NCBI RefSeq assembly: GCF_002387895.1
Contig: NZ_DGLI01000023.1
Coordinates: 222,330 to 286,329, forward strand
Length of the DNA: 64,000 nucleotides
From: Clostridium sp. UBA4548
GTDB lineage: Bacteria > Bacillota > Clostridia > Clostridiales > Clostridiaceae
Direction: 5' to 3'
The notes under the pieces were generated by a model. It worked only from the letters and a program-made list of their open reading frames with translations. It was not told the origin of the DNA and ran no database searches. The position numbers and the translations under genes were made by a program. This document shows positions 25,898 to 34,346 of this stretch, in pieces; within the stretch, counting starts at the first letter, position 1, and each line of letters begins with the position of its first letter.

Positions 25898-26057
25898 AGG
25901 CATTGGAAAATAAATAATAAGTCAAAGATGATAAGTATATTTTGAGCTAGACTATTAAACAGTTTCTATTTATAGTTGGGCTATTAATAGGTTTTGCTGA
26001 CACAGTATAGCACAAAATAGGCAATCATACTTACATATTTATTTTTTAAAGATGCCT
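25898..26057. mobile_element. MITE-like element, copy 1 (between cmk and ispH-rpsA)
   Basis: About 160 bp bounded by AGGCAT...ATGCCT, with inverted ends of about 25 bp (AAAATAAATAATAAGTC against AAAAAATAAATATGTAAG). It shares the ends and internal blocks (TATTTTGAG, TTTTGCTGACACAGTATA) with 53247-53422 and 49409-49541. It has no coding capacity. Its right end lies 3 bp from the cmk stop codon. Confidence 0.75.
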
Positions 26058-26060
26058 CAA

Positions 26061-26717
26061 TTAATTTAAAATACCATCTATATATGTGGATATTATATCA
26101 ACCACTCCATTAATATCAATATTAGAAGAATTTATCTCAATGGCATCTGCTGCTTTAGTTAATGGGTCAGCCTCTCTATGAGTGTCCATATAATCCCTTT
26201 TAATTATATCATTTAGTATAGTTTCGTAATCAACCTCTATTTCTCTTGTTCTTAACTCCTCATATCTTCTTCTAGCTCTTTCTTCTGCACTAGCTGTTAA
26301 GAAAAACTTTAAATCTGCATTGATTAAAACCACTGTACCAATATCTCTTCCATCCATAATAACACTATATTTTCTTGATATATTCCTTTGTAACTCTACT
26401 AACTTTGCTCTGATTTCTGGTATAGCTGCATACTTTGATACATTATTGCTAATTAGTGGCATAGTAATTTCACTAGTTACATCTACCCCGTTAACTATTA
26501 AATTTTCTTTTTCAAAATGCATTTCAAGAGAATCAACAAGCTCACATAACTCTTTAACCTGATCTGGATTTATTCCCTCATTCATTGCACAAAGAGTAAC
26601 AGCTCTATACATAGCTCCGGTATTGATATACATTAAATTATATTTTTCACCTACTATTTTCGCTATAGTACTCTTACCCGCACCTGCCGGTCCATCAATG
26701 GCAATAGACATTTTCAT
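26061..26717 (-). CDS. cmk: Cytidylate kinase
   Basis: Phosphorylates CMP and dCMP, 218 residues. P-loop GPAGAGKST (8-16), NTGAMYRAVTL, the nucleotide-binding MDGRDIGTVV and the lid RARRRYEELR are all present. It follows aroH by 17 bp on the same strand. In many Clostridia ispH-rpsA follows directly; here a repeat element lies between. Confidence 0.96.
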   Translation of the reverse strand: MKMSIAIDGPAGAGKSTIAKIVGEKYNLMYINTGAMYRAVTLCAMNEGINPDQVKELCELVDSLEMHFEKENLIVNGVDVTSEITMPLISNNVSKYAAIPEIRAKLVELQRNISRKYSVIMDGRDIGTVVLINADLKFFLTASAEERARRRYEELRTREIEVDYETILNDIIKRDYMDTHREADPLTKAADAIEINSSNIDINGVVDIISTYIDGILN

Positions 26718-26734
26718 TCATATCGTCCTTTCTC

Positions 26735-27088
26735 CTACTGGTTTAAGTCCTTTCTTAAAGATTTAGCATTATTCAAATAAACAAATTTGATCTGGTCCTT
26801 ATCTTCGTTAGAAAGGATTAACACTCTTATGCATAGCTTTAAATAATTATCTACTTTCATTTCATTAAAATGCATAAGAGAGAGTTTTTTCATATCGAAA
26901 TATTTTCTAACAAAAGCTCCTGGATATGCCTTTGTTATATCATCTGTACAAGAAAATATCATAGTATGTATTTTTTCTACATTTAAATTGTTTACCCTTA
27001 TAATTTCATTTATTAATTCAATGGTGTTTTTATTAATTTCTTCCTCTGAATTATTTAAAATAGTTGTAGCACCTCTAATTGAAATCAT
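26735..27088 (-). CDS. aroH: Chorismate mutase, AroH type
   Basis: Monofunctional chorismate mutase of the trimeric AroH class, converting chorismate to prephenate for Phe and Tyr synthesis; 117 residues. It shows ISIRGATTILNNSEEEI at the N-terminus, FSCTDDITKAYPGAFVR and the C-terminal IRVLI and FVYLNNAKSLRKDL, matching the Bacillus AroH active-site layout. Its ATG directly abuts the stop of the upstream oxidoreductase gene, so the genes are cotranscribed. Confidence 0.9.
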   Translation of the reverse strand: MISIRGATTILNNSEEEINKNTIELINEIIRVNNLNVEKIHTMIFSCTDDITKAYPGAFVRKYFDMKKLSLMHFNEMKVDNYLKLCIRVLILSNEDKDQIKFVYLNNAKSLRKDLNQ

Positions 27089-28312
27089 TTAATCACCTAA
27101 CTTACTTCCTGCAATATAACCTGTAGATAGCGCAATCTGAACATTATATCCTCCAGTATAAGCATCTACATCTATAACTTCTCCAGCAAAACTCAAGTTT
27201 TCAATTATTTTAGATTTCATAGTAGATGGGTCTATTTCCTTTGTGCTCACTCCTCCAGAGGTTACTATAGCCTCAGCCACTGGTCTCAATCCTTTAACTG
27301 TAAGAGTCAAGTTTTGGGTCAAATGAACAAGGTTTTTTCTCTGTTCTCTGGTTATGATGTTAACCTTTTGATTTTCATCTATTCCGCTTAATCTAATAAT
27401 AACTGGTATAAGTTTACTTGGAAAAAGATCATTTAAAGAATTCTTAAAATCCTTATTAGCGTAAAGTTTGAAATCTTTTTGTATTCTCTTATCAAGTTCT
27501 TCTTCTGTTAATCCTGGTTTTAAATTTATGGTTACCTTATAAGGACCTTGTTTTTTAACTGCACTACTTGCGCTTAACACCAAAGGACCTGAAATACCGA
27601 AATGTGTAAAGACCATTTCTCCTAAGTCTTTAAATACAGCTTTATTACTTTTATTCTTTAAAGATATTTCCACATTTTTCAAAGAAAGACCCTGTAATTC
27701 CTTAACCCAAGGCTCTTCGATTTCCATTGGCACTAATGAAGGCTTCAATTCAACGATTTTATGTCCTAAATCCTCTACGATTTCTAACCCTTCCCCAGAG
27801 GAACCTGTTTGAGGGTAGGAAACACCACCGGTACATAAAACAAAGTGATCTCCATAAATTTTTTCACCATTTTCCAAAATTACAGACTTTATTCTATTAT
27901 CTTTTTCCTCAAAGTTCTTTATTTTTGAATCTAATATTATTTTAACATTTTTGCTTCTTAATTCAGACTCCAGAACCCTAATAATATCTGAGGATTTATC
28001 TGATTCAGGAAATACTCTATCTCCTCTTTCAACCTTTAACTTAACACCGTTTCTTTCAAAAAACTTCATTGTATCTTCATTTGTAAAAGTATATAGTGAG
28101 CTATATAAGAAACTAGGGTTAGTTGGTATATAATCAAAAAATTCACCAATATCTTTACCATTGGTTACATTACATCTACCTTTACCAGTTATGTACAGTT
28201 TTCTTCCTAGTTTATTATTTTTTTCAACTAAAATAACTTCATTGTTATCACTAGCAGTGATTGCCGCCATCATTCCTGCAGGACCTCCACCAATAACTAT
28301 GACCTTTGACAT
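27089..28312 (-). CDS. NAD(P)/FAD-dependent oxidoreductase, HI0933/YhiN family
   Basis: Flavoprotein of 407 residues with an N-terminal FAD-binding Rossmann motif (VIVIGGGPAGMMAA), the family signature KLGRKLYITGKGRCNVTN, an internal TGGVSYPQTGSSGEG and the C-terminal FAD motif SFAGEVIDVDAYTGGYNVQIALSTG. This architecture defines the HI0933/YhiN family, whose reaction is not established. It is first in the run with aroH and cmk. Confidence 0.92.
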   Translation of the reverse strand: MSKVIVIGGGPAGMMAAITASDNNEVILVEKNNKLGRKLYITGKGRCNVTNGKDIGEFFDYIPTNPSFLYSSLYTFTNEDTMKFFERNGVKLKVERGDRVFPESDKSSDIIRVLESELRSKNVKIILDSKIKNFEEKDNRIKSVILENGEKIYGDHFVLCTGGVSYPQTGSSGEGLEIVEDLGHKIVELKPSLVPMEIEEPWVKELQGLSLKNVEISLKNKSNKAVFKDLGEMVFTHFGISGPLVLSASSAVKKQGPYKVTINLKPGLTEEELDKRIQKDFKLYANKDFKNSLNDLFPSKLIPVIIRLSGIDENQKVNIITREQRKNLVHLTQNLTLTVKGLRPVAEAIVTSGGVSTKEIDPSTMKSKIIENLSFAGEVIDVDAYTGGYNVQIALSTGYIAGSKLGD

Positions 28313-28482
28313 AAAATCACCACCTAATATTTATAAATCCTATTTTCAACCAATTCCCTATATTATAATTTAATACAAATTCTAGAAATATTCAACTTTT
28401 AATTACTTAAAATGTATAAATACAAATAGCATCAACACTATAATAGTATACATCAATATGGTTTTAGTAATGTATTAAACTT

Positions 28483-28516
28483 AAAAAAAGAGAGAATTCT
28501 AAAGAACTCTCTCTCA
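28483..28516 (-). terminator. gdhA terminator
   Basis: A 10-bp stem (GAGAGAGTTC with GAATTCTCTC, one wobble pair) is followed on the minus strand by seven T, about 20 bp after the gdhA stop. Confidence 0.85.
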
Positions 28517-28535
28517 TTTATTTAATTAATTAGGA

Positions 28536-29888
28536 TTAGTAATTTCCTTGTGCGTGCATAGCTTCAGCAACTTTAACAAATCCAGCTACGTTAGCTCCAG
28601 CAACTAAGTTGTATCCAAAGCCATAAGCTTCTGATGCATTTTTACAGTTGTTGTAGATGTTAATCATGATTTGGTGAAGTTTTGCATCAACTTCTTCAGC
28701 AGTCCAAGCAATTCTCATACTGTTTTGTGACATTTCAAGAGCAGAAGTAGCAACTCCACCTGCGTTAGCAGCTTTAGCTGGTCCTACAATAACTCCGTTG
28801 TCTAAGAAGTACTGAACAGCTTCGTTTGTACATGGCATGTTAGCAGCTTCGCAAACATATTTAACTCCATTAGCTACGATTTGTTTAGCATGCTCTAATT
28901 GAACATCATTTTGAGTAGCAGCTGGAATTACGATATCAACTTTAACATTCCATGGCTTTTGTCCTTCGAAGAACTCTACGCCATACTTGTCTGCATAATC
29001 TTTAACTCTAGCACCTTTGTTGATTTTTAACATTTCAACTAGGTAATCTATTTTCTCACCAGTTATTCCAGCTGGATCGTATATGTATCCGTCTGGTCCT
29101 GATAATGTAACAACTTTACCACCTAAGTCAGCAACTTTTTTGCAAACTCCCCAAGCAACGTTTCCGAAACCTGAAACAGCTACTGTTTTGCCTGCAAAAT
29201 CAGTTCCTTCATGTTTTAACATTTCTTGGCAGTAGTAAGTTACTCCAAATCCAGTTGCTTCTGGTCTTATTAAGCTTCCGCCATAAGATAAGCCTTTTCC
29301 TGTAAGAACTCCATTTTCAAAAGCTCCTCTTATTCTTCTATATTGTCCATAAAGGTATCCGATTTCTCTTCCACCAACTCCGATATCTCCTGCTGGAACA
29401 TCTACGTCTGGTCCGATATGTCTGTAAAGCTCAGTCATAAAGCTTTGGCAGAATCTCATGATTTCAGCATCTGATTTTCCTCTTGGGTCGAAGTCAGAAC
29501 CACCTTTACCTCCGCCTATTGGAAGACCAGTTAAAGAGTTCTTTAATATTTGTTCAAATCCTAAGAATTTGATTATTCCTAAATAAACTGATGGATGGAA
29601 TCTTAAACCGCCTTTGTATGGTCCAATAACTCCATTGAATTGTACTCTGAATCCTCTGTTTACTTGCATCTTGCCATTGTCATCCATCCAAGATACTTTA
29701 AACATGATTTGTCTTTCTGGCTCACAGAATCTTTCTAATAAGTTAGCTTCTACATACTCAGGGTGTTTTTCTAAAACTGGTCCTAAAGAATGTAAAACTT
29801 CTTCTACAGCTTGAATAAACTCTGGCTCGCCACTGTTTCTTTTTTTAACATTTTCCAATACTTGTTCGATATAAGCTTTAATCTCCAC
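28536..29888 (-). CDS. gdhA: Glutamate dehydrogenase
   Basis: Hexameric glutamate dehydrogenase, 450 residues, interconverting 2-oxoglutarate plus ammonia and glutamate. Landmarks are GPYKGGLRFHPSV, LPIGGGKGGSDFDPRGKSD (catalytic Lys), PAGDIGVGGREIGY and the dinucleotide-binding AVSGFGNVAWG. The length and sequence fit the NADP-type GdhA group; cofactor use was not determined. The start is GTG after a strong TTAGGAGG. Two overlapping short hairpins lie in the leader. Confidence 0.96.
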   Translation of the reverse strand: MEIKAYIEQVLENVKKRNSGEPEFIQAVEEVLHSLGPVLEKHPEYVEANLLERFCEPERQIMFKVSWMDDNGKMQVNRGFRVQFNGVIGPYKGGLRFHPSVYLGIIKFLGFEQILKNSLTGLPIGGGKGGSDFDPRGKSDAEIMRFCQSFMTELYRHIGPDVDVPAGDIGVGGREIGYLYGQYRRIRGAFENGVLTGKGLSYGGSLIRPEATGFGVTYYCQEMLKHEGTDFAGKTVAVSGFGNVAWGVCKKVADLGGKVVTLSGPDGYIYDPAGITGEKIDYLVEMLKINKGARVKDYADKYGVEFFEGQKPWNVKVDIVIPAATQNDVQLEHAKQIVANGVKYVCEAANMPCTNEAVQYFLDNGVIVGPAKAANAGGVATSALEMSQNSMRIAWTAEEVDAKLHQIMINIYNNCKNASEAYGFGYNLVAGANVAGFVKVAEAMHAQGNY

Positions 29889-29906
29889 GCTTACTACCTC
29901 CTAAAA

Positions 29907-29950
29907 AATTGAAGTTAAAATTTCAATTTATTTTGCTCATGCAAAATAAA
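29907..29950 (-). promoter_or_regulatory. Two overlapping hairpins in the gdhA leader
   Basis: TTTATTTTGC (29927-29936) pairs perfectly with GCAAAATAAA (29941-29950) around a 4-base loop. AAATTGAA and TTCAATTT form a second stem just downstream on the transcript, near 29907-29929, sharing a few bases with the first. The second stem lies close to the ribosome site, so the pair could be alternatives. Confidence 0.45.
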
Positions 29951-30098
29951 CTTCTTTTTAATTGTACTTATTCTATGTAGTTGTTGTTTTTCCTTCTTAT
30001 TCATAAAAAGTTTAAATTTAAAGTATTCGAAGAAGTAAAACGATTTCATAGCTACACATACATAATATTCTATTATGATTTATAAATCAACCTATATT

Positions 30099-30983
30099 TT
30101 AAAATTTATTTTCATCTTTATTTTTATAAGAATAAATCTGATATTCTTGCCAAATTCCCTCTAAATCATTGAAAGTTTGTGAGATTTTTTCCTTTTTCCT
30201 TAAACCCACTGCAATAATCAGCGCATTAATAACACTTAATGGCGCAACTAAGGAGTCAACAAAAGATGCCATATTACTTTCAGCTATAAGTGCATAGTCT
30301 GCTCTTGCTGCAAGTGGTGATAAAACACTATCAGTTATTGCAATAACATCTGCATTTCTTGACTTGGCAAAAGTTAGTACTTCAACAGTTCTCATAGCAT
30401 ATCTTGGGAAGCCAATTCCTATAACACAATCATCTTCAGATAAATTTAGCATTTGCTCGAAGATATCACTCATTCCATAGGAAACAATCTTAACATTATC
30501 GAGAACTAGGTTTAAGTAAAATCCTAAAAAATCTGCTAGAGCTGTTGAACTTCTAAGACCTACTATATAAATCTTTTTAGCATTTACTATACTATCAACT
30601 GAGTTCTCAAAGGCTGAATAATTTATTTTCTCTAAAGTTGCTCTAATATTTTCTATATCAGATTTCAACACGCCCTTAAGAGCATTATCTTGGCTTATAA
30701 AATCATTAGATAATTCTATTCTTTGTACTGTGGTTAATTTATTTTTTATCAATTCTTGTAGAGCCTTTTGTAGTTCTGGGTATCCCGCGTAATCCAGTTC
30801 ATTTGCAAACCTTACTACAGTAGATTCACTTACCCCTACACTACTTCCAAGTTTAGCAGCAGTCATAAAAGCAGCTTTATCATAATGCTTTAAAATATAC
30901 TCTGCTATAAGTTTTTGCCCCTTACTTAACCTTGGGAATTTAACTTGAATTATTCTCATAAGATCAAGATTATTATTTTCCAT
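30099..30983 (-). CDS. MurR/RpiR family transcriptional regulator
   Basis: A 294-residue regulator with an N-terminal RpiR helix-turn-helix (KLGSSVGVSESTVVRFANELDYAGYPELQKAL, about 40-75) and a C-terminal SIS sugar-phosphate isomerase fold (KIYIVGLRSSTALADFLG, CVIGIGFPRYAMRTVEVLTFAKSRNADVIAITDS). Such proteins sense phosphosugars. The neighbouring genes are not sugar genes, so the target is unclear. Two palindromes lie between its promoter and its start, suggesting self-regulation. Confidence 0.9.
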   Translation of the reverse strand: MENNNLDLMRIIQVKFPRLSKGQKLIAEYILKHYDKAAFMTAAKLGSSVGVSESTVVRFANELDYAGYPELQKALQELIKNKLTTVQRIELSNDFISQDNALKGVLKSDIENIRATLEKINYSAFENSVDSIVNAKKIYIVGLRSSTALADFLGFYLNLVLDNVKIVSYGMSDIFEQMLNLSEDDCVIGIGFPRYAMRTVEVLTFAKSRNADVIAITDSVLSPLAARADYALIAESNMASFVDSLVAPLSVINALIIAVGLRKKEKISQTFNDLEGIWQEYQIYSYKNKDENKF

Positions 30984-31007
30984 AGTAACACTCCTTTATA
31001 ACGGGAA

Positions 31008-31033
31008 ACAAATGAAATCTCCGTTTCATTTGT
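31008..31033. promoter_or_regulatory. Perfect palindrome upstream of the RpiR gene
   Basis: ACAAATGAAA and TTTCATTTGT are exact complements around six bases, in the 5' leader of the RpiR gene. A second palindrome, TTGAAT-C-ATTCAA (31041-31053), lies close by, next to the expected transcription start. These are good candidate operators for the regulator itself. Confidence 0.6.
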
Positions 31034-31056
31034 CATAAAATTGAATCATTCAATTC

Positions 31057-31085
31057 ATTTTAGCATATATTGACATGGTATTCAA
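31057..31085 (-). promoter_or_regulatory. Promoter of the RpiR gene
   Basis: On the minus strand TTGAAT (31085-31080), 17 bp, TAAAAT (31062-31057), directly upstream of the operator-like palindromes. Confidence 0.65.
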
Positions 31086-31115
31086 CGAATAATTCATTTG
31101 TTTATATATTTTATA

Positions 31116-31283
31116 CTAACTTTCCTCTTTGTAAATTGACAGAACATGGCTATTGTTTTTTTCATGCATCCCGAAAATTAAGTTTAAACCACTTAAGTTT
31201 TTATTTAAAAAGTCAACAATTTTATACATTTCATCATATTCTTTAAATTCCTTAGTTGCAATTAGCTGTAATTTATCCTTCAT
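31116..31283 (-). CDS. YpmA-like small protein (DUF4264)
   Basis: A 55-residue protein, MKDKLQLIATKEFKEYDEM onward, with the KIVDFLNKNLSGLNLIFGM core that I recognise from the short YpmA/DUF4264 family of Gram-positive bacteria. The function is unknown. The ribosome site AAAGGTG precedes the ATG. It lies 38 bp downstream of the mnmM stop in the same direction and may be the last gene of the rluB-mnmM transcript. Confidence 0.75.
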   Translation of the reverse strand: MKDKLQLIATKEFKEYDEMYKIVDFLNKNLSGLNLIFGMHEKNNSHVLSIYKEES

Positions 31284-31321
31284 TTTAATCACCTTTCATG
31301 AGTTATTGTTTTTATATACCA

Positions 31322-31876
31322 CTATTTCTTTTCTATTATTATAAGATAGGGAGCTTTAGGATCTCGATTAGCAAAACTATGAATCATTACCCCAAAGGTA
31401 TTTTTAGGAAGACTAGTTACAAACTTAAGTAAAGCTTCACTTTCCTTTTGTCCTTCAGCATGACCTACATAAACTGCTATAGTAACAAATCCTCCACTTT
31501 TTAATAGTTCAAGTGAAGCATTAATACTTTTTAAAGAAGAGTGGCTTTTTGTGGTAATGCTCTTATCTCCCCCAGGTAAAAAACCTAAATTGTACATTGC
31601 TACATCAATTTCTTCCTGTATATACTGTTTAACATTTTCGTGAGAATCATGTATTAATGTAACATTAGCCATATTCCTTTTCTTGTAGTTATCAATAGCT
31701 TCTTCTTGTATATCAAAAGCATACACCTTTTTAAATCTTTCACTTAAAAAGTCACAATCAAACCCATTACCCAAGGTACAATCTACAGCTATATGTCTTG
31801 CTTCACTGTAAGTATTAATAATGTTCTGTGCTATTTTACTGATATCCCCTACATATTTAAACACTGCTCTCACCAC
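31322..31876 (-). CDS. mnmM: tRNA (mnm5s2U34) methyltransferase, YtqB/MnmM family
   Basis: A SAM-dependent methyltransferase of 184 residues. Motif I is AVDCTLGNGFDCDFL; MYNLGFLPGGDKSITT and the PYLIIIEKK ending are typical of the YtqB group, shown in Bacillus to methylate the wobble uridine side chain of tRNA (MnmM). The start overlaps the end of the rluB-like gene by 20 bp, a strong sign of translational coupling between rRNA and tRNA modification enzymes. Confidence 0.85.
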   Translation of the reverse strand: MVRAVFKYVGDISKIAQNIINTYSEARHIAVDCTLGNGFDCDFLSERFKKVYAFDIQEEAIDNYKKRNMANVTLIHDSHENVKQYIQEEIDVAMYNLGFLPGGDKSITTKSHSSLKSINASLELLKSGGFVTIAVYVGHAEGQKESEALLKFVTSLPKNTFGVMIHSFANRDPKAPYLIIIEKK

Positions 31877-32582
31877 CGCTTTTCAAAAACTCTAGTTCTT
31901 TCTCACTAAGGAATCTCCACTTTCCCTTAGGTAAACTTCCTAATTTAATACTACCTATTGAAACCCTCTTTAGTGCTATTACAGGGTGACCAATAGCATC
32001 ACACATTCTTCTGACTTGTCTATTTTTTCCTTCATGTATTATAATTTTTAATTCACAGCTATTATCATATCTTTTTATGATTTCACAGTTCCCTGGCGCC
32101 GTTACATAATCTCCAATATTAATGCCTTTCTCAAACCTATGAATTTTCTCATTATCAGGTATCCCTTTTACCCGTGCTATGTAGACTTTATCTATTGCCA
32201 CTCTAGGGTGAATTATTTTATTATAAACTTCCCCATCATTTGTTAACAAAATTAGTCCAGAAGTATCATAGTCTAACCGTCCTATAGGGTAAACTCTCTC
32301 CTCTACTTTCACTAAGTCTAAAATTGTATTTCTATCTTTCTCATCCTTAACGGTTGAAACATAGCCTTCGGGTTTATTTAACATGATATATACTTTGTTT
32401 TCTTCTGGTTTTACTATTTTATCATCAACGCTAACTACATCAATTTTACAATCTATTTTAGCACCTAGCTCATTTACAACTATATCATTAACCTTTACTC
32501 GTCCAGAAGTTATAATTTCTTCACATTTTCTTCTCGATGCAACTCCGCATCTGGCCATATATTTTTGTAGTCTTTCTTCCAA
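31857..32582 (-). CDS. rluB: rRNA pseudouridine synthase, RsuA/RluB family
   Basis: A pseudouridine synthase of 241 residues with an N-terminal S4 RNA-binding domain (MEERLQKYMARCGVASRRKCEEII) and the catalytic Asp in GRLDYDTSGLILLTNDG, followed by HEGKNRQVRRMCDAIGHPV. It fits RluB, which modifies 23S rRNA helix 89, but RsuA or RluE-type specificity cannot be excluded. Its 3' end overlaps the mnmM start. Confidence 0.88.
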   Translation of the reverse strand: MEERLQKYMARCGVASRRKCEEIITSGRVKVNDIVVNELGAKIDCKIDVVSVDDKIVKPEENKVYIMLNKPEGYVSTVKDEKDRNTILDLVKVEERVYPIGRLDYDTSGLILLTNDGEVYNKIIHPRVAIDKVYIARVKGIPDNEKIHRFEKGINIGDYVTAPGNCEIIKRYDNSCELKIIIHEGKNRQVRRMCDAIGHPVIALKRVSIGSIKLGSLPKGKWRFLSEKELEFLKSGGESSV

Positions 32583-32720
32583 GATACCACCTCAAAATAA
32601 TTGATTATGCATAAACACTTAATAATCTAAGTTAATAACTTTCGTGTCCTATTTATATAGTTTGCATAATTGGAATTATAATTATAATTGGAATAAAAAT
32701 CAAATAATTTCTTATAAAAG

Positions 32721-32768
32721 AAAGTACACCTTTAAGATTATGAAGGAATAACCTGAAAGGTGTACTTT
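32721..32768 (-). terminator. Hairpin after the 52-residue gene
   Basis: AAAGTACACCTTT (32721-32733) and its exact complement (32756-32768) around a 22-base loop. The minus-strand side continues CTTTTAT and the plus-strand side is followed by T, so it could act in both directions. Confidence 0.65.
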
Positions 32769-32787
32769 TTTACACTACTATATTTAG

Positions 32788-32946
32788 TTATCTAAACTGA
32801 TTCACCTTTGTGCTAGGATGCTTATGCATGTATCCATTTTCTAAACTTCCTTTTGGCTGTGCAGTATCATTAATAGATGTAGCCTTAGATTTCTCTTGAC
32901 CCTGATTTTGTAATTTTTGTTGCTGCTTTTGTTTGTTTTGTGGCAT
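32788..32946 (-). CDS. Small Gln/Lys-rich protein, 52 residues
   Basis: Begins MPQNKQKQQQKLQNQGQEKS and ends KHPSTKVNQFR. It is highly hydrophilic, Gln-rich, has no membrane segment and no Cys. A very strong ribosome site (GGGAGGTGAT) supports expression. Composition resembles small spore or intrinsically disordered proteins, but I cannot assign a family. A hairpin follows 20 bp after the stop, and a 32-bp perfect palindrome lies 60 bp upstream. Confidence 0.7.
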   Translation of the reverse strand: MPQNKQKQQQKLQNQGQEKSKATSINDTAQPKGSLENGYMHKHPSTKVNQFR

Positions 32947-33005
32947 ATGAATCACCTCCCTTGTAATATAATTATCTATTTGAGAGAAACTATACTTATA
33001 ACATC

Positions 33006-33037
33006 TTACAAATTATTTCCATGGAAATAATTTGTAA
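33006..33037. promoter_or_regulatory. 32-bp perfect palindrome between divergent genes
   Basis: TTACAAATTATTTCCA followed directly by its exact complement, with no loop. It sits between the divergent 52-residue gene and the alcohol dehydrogenase operon. A spacer-free palindrome of this length fits a protein binding site better than an RNA hairpin. Confidence 0.5.
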
Positions 33038-33241
33038 TTTTCCCTCATTGAGAAATTTATCCAGTGATGCTATATTAGGTTTAAAAGAATATTGCCCTAT
33101 ATAGGCTCCATTAGTAGTAGGATTTTAACTTCTTAGAACTCAGCTAAAAATACTTGTTAATGTATACTTCCCTTTAATGGGTATTCCTATTACTAAACTA
33201 AAAAGGAAGTCTATAAATATATAAATAAAGGAGACATTATA

Positions 33242-34345
33242 ATGAAAAATTCAATTTTTTATATGCCTACTAAAATCATAACGGAAAAAAATGCAATAAA
33301 AAATCATAGTGCCGGTCTATGCCAATTAGGTAAGCGCACATTAATTATAACGGGGAAAAATTCTTCCAAGAATAATGGATCATTACAAGATTTAGTGGAA
33401 GCTCTGCAATCACTAAATATATTTTATATGGTTTTCGATGATGTGGAGGAAAACCCATCTTTAGAAACCGTAGACAAAATCACCGTCTTAGGACGAGAAA
33501 ACAACATTGATTTTTTAATTGGGTTAGGTGGAGGTTCTCCTATTGATGCTGCCAAAGCAGCTGCAGTTTTAATTAAAAACCCATCATCATCTATTGAAGA
33601 CTTAACTTTATCACCAATGCTAGCCTCCCTACCTTTAGTTGCAATTCCAACAACTGCAGGCACAGGAACTGAGGTTACACCCTATGCAATATTAACTAAT
33701 CACAAACTACAAACAAAACATGGTATAGCTCAAAAGGTATTCCCTATTTTAGCCTTTTTAGATGCAAGTTATTTAATTAATACACCAAAAGATGTGACTA
33801 TTAATACTGCAGTAGATGCACTTTGCCATTTAATTGAGGGTTACCTTTCAGCTAATGCAAACATTATTAGTGATGGGTTAGCGGAAAAAGGATTAAAATT
33901 ATTTGGAGAGTGTATTAATGAACTTGAAAAGGATGTTCTTGACTTCAATATAAGGGAAACCTTACTTCTAACTTCTTCTATTGCTGGAATTGTCATAACT
34001 CAAGCAGGAACTTCCCTTCCACATGGCATGGGATATGCTTTAACATATAATAAAGGAATTCCTCACGGAAAAGCGACTGGAGTGTTTCTAAAAGCTTACA
34101 TGAATTTTTGTAGTGATAAGGCTAAGGTTAAAAATATCCTTAATCTGCTTAATTTTAATACCTTAGATGATTTTGGTGATTTCCTGCAAAGAGCCTTAGG
34201 AGAACCTATAGCTTTAAGTGATGAGGAGCTATATAATTTTGCTTCAGCCATGAGTAACAATAAAGCAAAACTTAAAAGTCATCCATCGCCTGTTACTGCA
34301 GATGATATATTAGATATTTATAGAAGTAGTTTAGGAAAGATTTAA
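33242..34345 (+). CDS. Iron-containing alcohol dehydrogenase
   Basis: Group III (Fe-type) alcohol dehydrogenase, 367 residues. The NAD(P)-binding motif is GLGGGSPIDAAKAAA; metal-binding residues lie in DALCHLIEGY and in LPHGMGYALTYNKGIPHGKA, where the His residues are intact. It should reduce short aldehydes to alcohols. Homoserine dehydrogenase starts 1 bp after its stop, so they share an operon; a threonine aldolase gene faces them. The exact substrate is inferred from context only. Confidence 0.93.
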   Translation: MKNSIFYMPTKIITEKNAIKNHSAGLCQLGKRTLIITGKNSSKNNGSLQDLVEALQSLNIFYMVFDDVEENPSLETVDKITVLGRENNIDFLIGLGGGSPIDAAKAAAVLIKNPSSSIEDLTLSPMLASLPLVAIPTTAGTGTEVTPYAILTNHKLQTKHGIAQKVFPILAFLDASYLINTPKDVTINTAVDALCHLIEGYLSANANIISDGLAEKGLKLFGECINELEKDVLDFNIRETLLLTSSIAGIVITQAGTSLPHGMGYALTYNKGIPHGKATGVFLKAYMNFCSDKAKVKNILNLLNFNTLDDFGDFLQRALGEPIALSDEELYNFASAMSNNKAKLKSHPSPVTADDILDIYRSSLGKI

Positions 34346-34346
34346 T

